Shown: piece after piece, positions 1 to 5,413 of the stretch | Layout of the letters: each line of letters starts with the position of its first letter | How positions within the stretch are numbered: position 1 is the first letter of the stretch | Assembly (NCBI GenBank): GCA_002359635.1 | Contig: DENJ01000111.1 | Coordinates: 125,101-135,367 of the forward strand | From: Burkholderiales bacterium UBA2647 | GTDB lineage: Bacteria > Pseudomonadota > Gammaproteobacteria > Burkholderiales > Burkholderiaceae_E | Reading direction: 5' to 3' | DNA length: 10,267 bases | Position numbers and translations under genes: made by a program | The notes under the pieces: model-generated | What the model saw: only the letters and a program-made list of their open reading frames with translations | Databases searched by the model: none | Told to the model about the DNA's origin: nothing

Positions 1-110
1 TCGGTCAACACAACAATGGCGCCTTCGCCATGGCAGGCTTTGGCCGACGCAAGGCCAATCCCCGACGCCGCACCGGTAACCACAACAACCTTGTTCATTA
101 AACGCTTCAC
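1..110 (-). CDS. SDR-family oxidoreductase, N-terminal fragment (runs off the window)
   Basis: This is the first part of a short-chain dehydrogenase/reductase, an NAD(P)-dependent oxidoreductase; substrate cannot be told. The visible translation carries a hydrophobic first strand (KVVVVTG) followed by the glycine-rich dinucleotide-binding motif TGAASGIG, the hallmark of the family's Rossmann fold. The rest lies beyond base 1. I chose the GTG at 110-108 because AGGAGG (120-115, minus strand) sits 4 bases upstream and the resulting N-terminus, MKRLMNKV, looks typical of the family. An in-frame ATG at 98-96 is the alternative, but its spacing to the Shine-Dalgarno sequence is about 16 bases. The gene diverges from the small peptide gene at 200, so about 90 bp must hold both promoters. 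Family assignment is secure; function is not. Confidence 0.88.
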   Translation of the reverse strand, partial: MKRLMNKVVVVTGAASGIGLASAKACHGEGAIVVLT

Positions 111-186
111 AAGACCTCCTCCCAAGAGCTGACTTCATAGCATAAGGCCCTTGCTTGCGCTACGATTCGGATTCGTTCAACAAGGA

Positions 187-199
187 AAGGAGGTGATCC
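187..199 (+). promoter_or_regulatory. Extended Shine-Dalgarno sequence of the 49-residue peptide gene
   Basis: AAGGAGGTGATCC matches 13 consecutive bases of the complement of the conserved 16S rRNA 3' tail and abuts the GTG start codon at 200. The GGAGG core (189-193) is 6 bases from the start, an ideal distance. Most genes pair through 4-6 bases, so this suggests strong translation. It also decides the start codon and frame: a longer overlapping frame beginning at 151 would place this element inside coding sequence. Confidence 0.8.
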
Positions 200-349
200 G
201 TGAAACATCGCAAAGCTCTTTTGGCCATGGCGCTCGCTTCGTCTGCACTCATTGCAGCGCCCGCAGTGAAAGCCTGCGGCAAGAAATGCGGGTCCAACAA
301 GGAACAGGCCAAGTGCGCCAAAAAGGACGGCAAGTGCGCCAAGAAGTAA
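200..349 (+). CDS. Small secreted Cys/Lys-rich peptide, possible metal binder
   Basis: A 49-residue protein with a clear Sec-type signal peptide: basic start (MKHRK), hydrophobic stretch at about residues 6-20, and small-residue cleavage sites near 20-25 (APA or VKA). The predicted mature part is only about 24-27 residues. It is nearly all Cys, Lys, Gly and Ala, with cysteines at 26, 30, 39 and 46 in the pattern C-x3-C-x8-C-x6-C, and ends in DGKCAKK. Four cysteines in so small a cationic peptide suggest metal or thiol chemistry. The ending loosely recalls the EGKCG-type repeats of bufferin/HvfA-like copper-binding peptides, but the copies are few and no DUF692 or DUF2063-type partner is in the window, so that comparison is weak. 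The GTG start follows from the exceptional Shine-Dalgarno sequence. Existence of the gene is well supported; its function is unknown. Confidence 0.75.
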   Translation: MKHRKALLAMALASSALIAAPAVKACGKKCGSNKEQAKCAKKDGKCAKK

Positions 350-453
350 AGGTAGCGGATTGCGCGAAAGCGTTGTCCAGGCGTCTTTAAGCAGGATCAC
401 TTTGCAGAGGACATTGGCACAACTGCCCATGTCGGTCCGGTCATGCGGGCTTC

Positions 454-484
454 GGGTGTTGCAGGGTTGTCCCTAGCAACACCC
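454..484 (+). other. Long GC-rich hairpin between two plus-strand genes
   Basis: GGGTGTTGC (454-462) pairs perfectly with GCAACACCC (476-484). Inside, AGGG (463-466) pairs with CCCT (471-474) around a TTGT tetraloop, leaving one unpaired A at 475. That makes 13 base pairs with a single bulge. There is no T-run on either side, so it is not a standard intrinsic terminator. It lies about 105 bases after the small peptide stop codon and about 55 before the next start. It could protect the peptide mRNA 3' end or act as a leader element for the downstream gene. The rest of 350-540 shows no gene. Confidence 0.5.
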
Positions 485-540
485 ACCCAAACCTCAGCGA
501 ACAGCCATCCCATCCCCTCAAGCGCTTACCAACGGAGTCT

Positions 541-1212
541 ATGGCGTTGCCTACGACTGTTCATCAATGGTATCAGCGATGGTATCAATGCGACCGTGCC
601 TTGAGCATGCGCTATCCCAAACACGGCATCCTTGGGGCACTCGGCCTCAGCCGCTCAAGCCATCAGCGCCTTGGCGATGAAGCGCAACACTTCCCCGAAT
701 TCGATTTAAAATCTAAAAACAATAAGAGTTTGTGTTTCTTTCATCGACATGATGCAAAGCACGCTGAAGCGGGACATTTTCATGTGTTTCAATACCACCA
801 ACCCGAGGACGTTCATCTGCTTGCGATCGCATTGAATTGGCGTGGCAGGCCCCATCGGCTTTTCAGTGTCAATCGATGGGTGACCGGTGAGAGCTGGATG
901 CCTGCGGCGCAGACCTGGCGGCACTTTAAGGCATGGCGGATCCGCGCTGAGCGTAAATGGGATGATGCCTGGCGGTCATGTCAACATTTGGATCAATCAG
1001 CACAAGACCTTGCCCTCGTCGGACTTTGGCTTGAAGCTTTGATTGCATGCCTAGAACCTCAGATGAAGGCCTGTTTGCGTGCCCGTGACCAAACGCTAGC
1101 GGACTGGATTGAGCGCAAGCCCGGCGTGAACCTGCTCGAGGATAAGGCGCTCGAAGTACTGAGTGAGCTTGTAATCTGCATGGATGCGAGCGCTGCAAGC
1201 AAAGCCCGCTGA
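541..1212 (+). CDS. Hypothetical protein, DUF6969-like
   Basis: A 223-residue soluble protein without signal peptide or membrane segments. Residues 64-117 hold the recognisable part: a histidine-rich stretch (His at 68, 70, 74, 79, 81), the HFHVF motif at 79-83, a hydrophobic strand HLLAIALN, and NRWVTGE at 111-117. From memory this pattern belongs to the DUF6969 family of proteobacterial proteins of unknown function; I could not check it. The C-terminal 100 residues look helical. The ATG at 541 is the first possible start: the frame is open back to a stop at 388-390 but contains no other start codon. The nearest Shine-Dalgarno candidate, GGAG at 534-537, is only 3 bases away, so initiation may be weak. 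The N-terminus contains a short repeat, WYQ-R-WYQ. The gene converges on the photolyase-family gene, with 40 bp between their stops. Confidence 0.8.
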   Translation: MALPTTVHQWYQRWYQCDRALSMRYPKHGILGALGLSRSSHQRLGDEAQHFPEFDLKSKNNKSLCFFHRHDAKHAEAGHFHVFQYHQPEDVHLLAIALNWRGRPHRLFSVNRWVTGESWMPAAQTWRHFKAWRIRAERKWDDAWRSCQHLDQSAQDLALVGLWLEALIACLEPQMKACLRARDQTLADWIERKPGVNLLEDKALEVLSELVICMDASAASKAR

Positions 1213-1229
1213 ATGAATCGCTTATAGGC

Positions 1230-1274
1230 GATGAGCTTTTAATCTTGCAGGCTTAATCAAAATCAAAGCTCATC
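1230..1274. repeat. Inverted repeat between convergent genes
   Basis: GATGAGCTTT (1230-1239) is the exact reverse complement of AAAGCTCATC (1265-1274), a 10-bp stem with a 25-base loop. The right arm lies within the last codons of the photolyase-family gene. A smaller hairpin, ATCGC/GCGAT (1217-1221 with 1228-1232), overlaps the left arm. Its place between two convergent stop codons suggests a shared, weak transcription-stop or mRNA-end structure. The large loop and lack of a long T-run keep this tentative. Confidence 0.35.
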
Positions 1275-2968
1275 TGAGTCGCCTTTTGAGACAGCGCTCC
1301 GCCCTGGCCAGCCCCCTTGTTAAGCTCGCGCTTTGAGCTCGGGAGGTAACGTTCCTGGCTACGTGTGGCTGATGCGTGTTTGCGTACCACGGACTTGCTT
1401 TGAGCAATCACCGAAGCCTCAGCGCGCAGGGCATGCACTTTCGCTTTAGCTTCGCGGGTTGCACGCGCCAGATCGACAATCGGCTCAACAATGGGTTCAG
1501 TCCTTGAATCTCTCAAACGAAGGGGCGCAAGCCAGGGTTCAAAAACATATTGATCGGGCACTGAACGGAGAGCCGGCAGCCAGCGCTTCACAAAAATGCC
1601 CTGCGGGTCATGCTCGATGGCTTGCTTGATCGGGTTGTATACCCGGGTCGTGTTGATACCCGTGGTGCCAGACTGCATTTGCATCTGACTCCAATGAATG
1701 CCGGCTTCGAAGTCGAGAAAGTGCTTGGCTAGCCATAGACCAACATCGCGCCAGTGCAACCAAAGCGGATAGCTTGCAACCGACACCAGCATCGCGCGCA
1801 TTCGGAAGTTGAGCCAGCCGCAGTCCTCGAGCATCCGAACGCAGGCGTCGACCATCGGCCACCCGGTTTGCGCAGCCCTTAAAGCTTCAAACCGCGCCTG
1901 ATCGAAGTCAGATTCGCGCAAACCATCATAACCGCGGTGCATATTAGAACATTCTATTGCAGGTTCTGTTTCAAGCTTTTGAACGAAGTGACAGTGCCAA
2001 TGCAATCGGCTCAGAAACCCTTCAAGCCCTTTGTATTGCCGATTAGATCGATCGCCAATAAGCGCCAGCCTGCATCGGCTCTCCTGCACCGCTTCGCGGA
2101 GACTGATGCAGCCAAAGCTCAAGTAGACCGAAAGTCTTGAGCAGGCCTCAGGCGCGCGGAGCGGTGAGGAAATACCCCCGCGATAAAAGGCGCTGCGCGT
2201 CTCAAGAAAGCTCGTGAGATACGCCTGCGCCGCTTGCCTGCCGCCGCGCTGACGATTCGGTGGTCGAAGCGGGCTTAGTCCAAGCGCCTCTGAGGATGGT
2301 AAGTCCAAGGACGCAACCTCAGTTGAATGCTCAATCTGTGCCAAAGGCAAACGAATCAGAAGGAGCGTTTCATGCGGGATGGGTTGGCTTGAACGAAGCA
2401 GGGCTTGGTCGCCTGTCCGGACCGAGCCGCTATAAAGCTTGGCTCTTCCTTCACGAAGCGCTCCTGTTGCTCTGAAGCGGTCAAGCGCAAATCTCGATTG
2501 GCGCATCAAGCTTTCCCACTGGGATGCCCATGCTTTTCGCTCTCGAAGCCCTCTTACCACGCCGAACTGTCGATATTCGCGCCAGGGCACGCCTTCCTGC
2601 CTGCACCATTGAAGCAACTCGCGGTCGCGGCGGTAGCTTGCCCCGTCACCTGTTTCCATATGGCTGTGAATACATGCAATGCCGATGTGCTGATGTAGCC
2701 AGGTAAAGGCCTCTTTTGCTTGATCACAGAGCATCAAATTTAAGCCCGCACCTAAGGAAGTCAGGTCGTCATGCAAATCCTGATAACACTCAAGCGCAAA
2801 CTCATGGTGTTGAGCAGCAAGCCCGCTGGCTCGCCATAGCCCGGTCTCAATCAGGACAAGAACAAGCACTGGGCCTTCGCTTAACGCAGCATGTAAGGGC
2901 TCATGATCGTCAAGGCGAAGATCACGCTTGAACCAGACAATTTGCAATCCCTGGCAAAGGTCCCGCAC
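1253..2968 (-). CDS. Photolyase/cryptochrome-family FAD-binding protein
   Basis: A 571-residue flavoprotein of the DNA photolyase/cryptochrome superfamily. Residues 8-160 form the N-terminal Rossmann-like antenna domain (IVWFKRDLRLDDHEPL at 10-25). Residues 280-470 form the FAD-binding helical domain, with LSFGCISLREA, TGWPMVDACVRML (368-380), QSGTTGIN (432-439), TRVYNP (441-446) and HDPQG (453-457). The family uses reduced FAD and blue light to repair UV lesions or to signal. Compared by hand with E. coli CPD photolyase, several lesion-contact residues differ, so repair of CPDs is not assured. A basic tail of about 75 residues ends in QMSFDFD, resembling a beta-clamp-binding peptide. The start is a GTG with a poor Shine-Dalgarno sequence; a TTG at codon 8 would give the more usual family N-terminus. 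It is the last gene of a minus-strand run, 106 bp after the MFS gene. Confidence 0.93.
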   Translation of the reverse strand: MRDLCQGLQIVWFKRDLRLDDHEPLHAALSEGPVLVLVLIETGLWRASGLAAQHHEFALECYQDLHDDLTSLGAGLNLMLCDQAKEAFTWLHQHIGIACIHSHMETGDGASYRRDRELLQWCRQEGVPWREYRQFGVVRGLRERKAWASQWESLMRQSRFALDRFRATGALREGRAKLYSGSVRTGDQALLRSSQPIPHETLLLIRLPLAQIEHSTEVASLDLPSSEALGLSPLRPPNRQRGGRQAAQAYLTSFLETRSAFYRGGISSPLRAPEACSRLSVYLSFGCISLREAVQESRCRLALIGDRSNRQYKGLEGFLSRLHWHCHFVQKLETEPAIECSNMHRGYDGLRESDFDQARFEALRAAQTGWPMVDACVRMLEDCGWLNFRMRAMLVSVASYPLWLHWRDVGLWLAKHFLDFEAGIHWSQMQMQSGTTGINTTRVYNPIKQAIEHDPQGIFVKRWLPALRSVPDQYVFEPWLAPLRLRDSRTEPIVEPIVDLARATREAKAKVHALRAEASVIAQSKSVVRKHASATRSQERYLPSSKRELNKGAGQGGALSQKATQMSFDFD

Positions 2969-3074
2969 GATCAGTTCTTCTCGCCAGTCCGCTTAAACGC
3001 CGTCTGCCCTTGGCAGGATTGCATCGCAGGGGCAGGCAAAACAAGGTGGGCCATGACGCCGCTTTCAGAAAGCT

Positions 3075-4331
3075 TCATGATCCCAACTCGTTGCGTCGAT
3101 TAGAGATCGCGCTGCTCGACCACAATGCTTTGCGCCAATACAACGTCATCCAAAGCGTGAGCGCAAATCCTGTTGCCGAATAGGCAGAGGCCACGCTTTC
3201 AAAGCCCCATCGCGAAATCAGAGGTCCGGCAAGCAACAAACCGATCGGAAGGCCCCAGATCGCAAGCATGCGCATACCCATGACCCGACCTCGATAGGCG
3301 ATCTCCGTGCCTCTCAACATCACGGCTGCAAGTGGTGTCAGACAGAGGCTAGAAGCCAGCCCCGCAAACGTGAGGAGTACGATCCCTGTGCGAAGTTCGC
3401 GGCTGAGGGCAAAGGCAAAATCGATTAAAAACCATAACATTGCTGCGAGCAACATGACACGCGCGGCGCCAATCGGCAGTTTGTTTGATCCCAGGGCGAG
3501 CGAGCCCATCAGACCCCCGAAAGCAAAACTAGCAGCAAGTGTGCTCAGGCCCTCTTGACCCAGGCCGTACTGATGTTTTGCGACATAAGGCAAAAGGCCG
3601 AGAAAAAATGGAAACGCGAGCAAATTCACAAGAAAGGCAAGCCACATCGCGCCAAGCAGTACTGGTTTATCCCAGACGTAGCGAAACGCCGTGCCTAGAT
3701 CGCTCATCGCTGCGACAAGCTGCTGGTGATGGTCGGCTTTGTCCCGGACGATGCGATTGACGTCTTCAGAAAGAATTTGTCTGGTCAAGATAAAGCTCAT
3801 GCAGTAAAGACCCACAATCACGACATAAGCCCAGACCATGCCAAAAGCCGCAACCGTTGAAGCGCCCGCAAGTGCCCCCGCAATACGTGCAGAATCCGAT
3901 GTGATCCTTGCAATCCCAAGGCCCCCGATTAACTGTTGAGGCGGCAAAATCATGGCAACCACGGCGTAGCGCATCACCATGTCGGATGGTCTGACAATAC
4001 CCGCGAGCAAAGCCACCACAAGCACCGCTACCGGCGTCAGGGCATCCTGCCAGGCTAGCAACAGCAAAATGCCGGCCAACAGGGCGTAAAAAGCGCGGGT
4101 CATCCAAAAGAGTTTGGCGTAGCCGATTCGGTCACCTGCTACGCCAAAGATCGGCGAAATCAAGGAGCCGATATAGTGAAGCGCGCCGAACACAGCCAAA
4201 AGACTCACCGATCCCGACTCGACAAGCACGAACCAACCTAAGATCAGAACTTCCATTTCGACCGCCCAGGACATGGCAAGATCGCCAGCCCACTGAAAAC
4301 GGAAGCCGCGAACGCGAAACGGCGCGAGCAT
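3075..4331 (-). CDS. MFS transporter (DHA3/MFS_3-like)
   Basis: An integral inner-membrane protein of about 418 residues in a major facilitator superfamily arrangement: ten to twelve hydrophobic segments separated by a central polar loop (about residues 190-215, rich in Asp, Arg, His and Gln). The loop after the second segment carries GVAGDRIGYAKLF, a version of the family's GxxxDRxGRR signature. The N-terminal part (FRVRGFRFQWAGDLAMSW) resembles DHA3-type drug and siderophore exporters, but substrate and direction cannot be read from sequence. The start is uncertain. The frame is open to a TTG at 4442, overlapping the upstream gene by 35 bp; I prefer the ATG at 4331-4329 because it puts the first membrane segment where the family has it. 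Neither has a good Shine-Dalgarno sequence. It probably shares a transcript with the upstream decarboxylase-family gene. Confidence 0.9.
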   Translation of the reverse strand: MLAPFRVRGFRFQWAGDLAMSWAVEMEVLILGWFVLVESGSVSLLAVFGALHYIGSLISPIFGVAGDRIGYAKLFWMTRAFYALLAGILLLLAWQDALTPVAVLVVALLAGIVRPSDMVMRYAVVAMILPPQQLIGGLGIARITSDSARIAGALAGASTVAAFGMVWAYVVIVGLYCMSFILTRQILSEDVNRIVRDKADHHQQLVAAMSDLGTAFRYVWDKPVLLGAMWLAFLVNLLAFPFFLGLLPYVAKHQYGLGQEGLSTLAASFAFGGLMGSLALGSNKLPIGAARVMLLAAMLWFLIDFAFALSRELRTGIVLLTFAGLASSLCLTPLAAVMLRGTEIAYRGRVMGMRMLAIWGLPIGLLLAGPLISRWGFESVASAYSATGFALTLWMTLYWRKALWSSSAISNRRNELGS

Positions 4332-4407
4332 CAGTCGGGTTTTCGCGCCACCACGCCGGTCGAGGCAGACATACGCTGGTGCCTGCGTCAATCGTGAATG
4401 TCGACGC

Positions 4408-4950
4408 TTACTCGGGAAAACCGTCTGCTTCGTTAAAACCAAGCGCAGCCATCAAGCGAAACGCCATGATATAGGCCGCGGTCAAGCTCATTAAGTCGAG
4501 GAGTTGTTGTTCGTTAAGGGCGGTACGGATGGCGGCAACCACCGGATCGCTAACTTTGGTTTTACGGGTCATTTCAACGGTAAGGGCAAGAATAGCGCGA
4601 TCAAGTCCGGGGAAGAGCGCCCGATTACCAACAGCCGTCACTGGATCTCGCAAGGCGGAGGCTTGCATTTCATTGCCGCCAAGTTTACGAAAACCGACGA
4701 GGTGCTGGTTGAAAGCAGCGTCTGTACCGTGTAGGGCGGCCAAGGAACAAATCACCAATTCACGGATCCGCGCATCGACCATGATTTCGCCACGGATGAT
4801 GCCCATAAAATCATTCCAGGCCTTGGCCATCGGCGGAGAATTCAAAAGAATCCGGTCAAGGTTCGATAACGGCCCGCCGCGGCGCTTGCGCATTGCGGCA
4901 ATCGTATCGGCTGGCTCCGATAAATCATTTGGTTTTGGTGGAATGCGCAT
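4408..4950 (-). CDS. Carboxymuconolactone decarboxylase-family (AhpD-like fold) protein
   Basis: A 180-residue, mostly helical protein of the carboxymuconolactone decarboxylase/AhpD-like superfamily. The core is at about residues 40-95: NSPPMAKAWNDFMG, then RIRELVICSLAALHG (61-75) and AAFNQHLVGFRKLG (78-91), the family's paired helices ending in an x-x-Q-H motif (His83). It has only one cysteine there (Cys68) and no CxxC pair, so it is not an AhpD-type disulfide reductase. Members of this kind may be decarboxylases, peroxide-related enzymes or of unknown role. The ATG at 4950 is chosen because GGAG lies 6 bases upstream and the protein begins like relatives; an open frame extending to 5073 has no such support. 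First gene of the run leading to the MFS transporter and photolyase-family genes, and divergent from the GYD-like gene. Confidence 0.88.
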   Translation of the reverse strand: MRIPPKPNDLSEPADTIAAMRKRRGGPLSNLDRILLNSPPMAKAWNDFMGIIRGEIMVDARIRELVICSLAALHGTDAAFNQHLVGFRKLGGNEMQASALRDPVTAVGNRALFPGLDRAILALTVEMTRKTKVSDPVVAAIRTALNEQQLLDLMSLTAAYIMAFRLMAALGFNEADGFPE

Positions 4951-4987
4951 AATGGGCTCCAGGGAGAAGGGGGCGCGTAGCCTTCTA

Positions 4988-5014
4988 ATTATGTCAGATG
5001 AAGCATACTGACAA
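4988..5014 (-). promoter_or_regulatory. Candidate promoter with inverted-repeat operator
   Basis: On the minus strand TTGTCA (5014-5009) could be a -35 box (5 of 6 bases) and CATAAT (4993-4988) a -10 box (5 of 6), with a short 15-base spacer. Transcription would start near 4981, about 30 bases before the decarboxylase-family ATG. An inverted repeat, TGTCAG (4992-4997) and CTGACA (5008-5013) with a 10-base spacer, spans the region between and into the two boxes, where a repressor would block RNA polymerase. The regulator is unknown. The same region must also drive the GYD-like gene rightward; no clear boxes were seen for that direction. Confidence 0.45.
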
Positions 5015-5050
5015 CGAATGCCCGAGAATGGCGCAGTGATGGAGAAAAGA

Positions 5051-5413
5051 ATGGCTCTTGTAATGCTCAACATCAGTTACGCCCCTCAGGCGATGGAATG
5101 GTTCATGACCCACCCTGAGGACAGGCAGTCACAAGTCGAGGCCTTGTTCCAATCAGCCCGGTGCCGGCTGATTGGTGCCTGGTACGTGAATGGCTCAAAC
5201 CGTGCCGTGTTTGTTGTTGAAGGTGAACCGGCGGACACCCGTGCGGTCGGTATTGTTGCGCTAGCATCAAAGTCAGTCATCAGCTGTGAAACCAGCGATC
5301 TGACCGCATTTGCTGATTCAAGGGCCTATTTCTCGCGCGCGCAATCGATCCAAAAAGATTACGAGTCACGTCAAACAGCATCGGCCCCGTCGTTTCTGGC
5401 TTCAAACGGGTAG
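5051..5413 (+). CDS. GYD-like / dimeric alpha-beta barrel small protein
   Basis: A 120-residue protein with the strand-helix-strand-strand-helix-strand rhythm of ferredoxin-like GYD or DUF3303 proteins: a first strand (ALVMLNISY), a helix around EDRQSQVEALFQSAR, a strand pair LIGAWYVNGSNRAVFVVEG (about residues 40-58), then a helix and a last strand before residue 90. The tail from residue 95 is polar and probably loose. Such proteins often form dimeric barrels; no catalytic residues are evident. The ATG at 5051 is favoured by GGAG at 5041-5044, 6 bases upstream; an earlier in-frame ATG at 5018 lacks this. It diverges from the decarboxylase-family gene and may share its control region. Its last 43 bases overlap, tail to tail, the 3' end of the MORN gene. 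Confidence 0.75.
   Translation: MALVMLNISYAPQAMEWFMTHPEDRQSQVEALFQSARCRLIGAWYVNGSNRAVFVVEGEPADTRAVGIVALASKSVISCETSDLTAFADSRAYFSRAQSIQKDYESRQTASAPSFLASNG

Noticed and set aside
187..199. Resemblance to the 3' end of a 16S rRNA gene on the minus strand
   Set aside because: Only the 13-base anti-Shine-Dalgarno complement matches; surrounding sequence is not rRNA-like and the element is ideally placed as a ribosome binding site.
151..390. 79-codon plus-strand frame overlapping the small Cys peptide
   Set aside because: It has no ribosome binding site of its own and would bury the strong Shine-Dalgarno sequence at 187-199. The frame from 200 has a clear signal peptide.
3004..3035. CTGCC/GGCAG and CTGCCC/GGGCAG repeats between the MFS and photolyase-family genes as a terminator
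   Set aside because: The stems are 5-6 bp, alternative pairings compete, and no T-run follows on the minus strand.
4529..5011. 160-codon plus-strand frame opposite the decarboxylase-family gene
   Set aside because: Antisense shadow; the minus-strand gene has family motifs and a good ribosome binding site.
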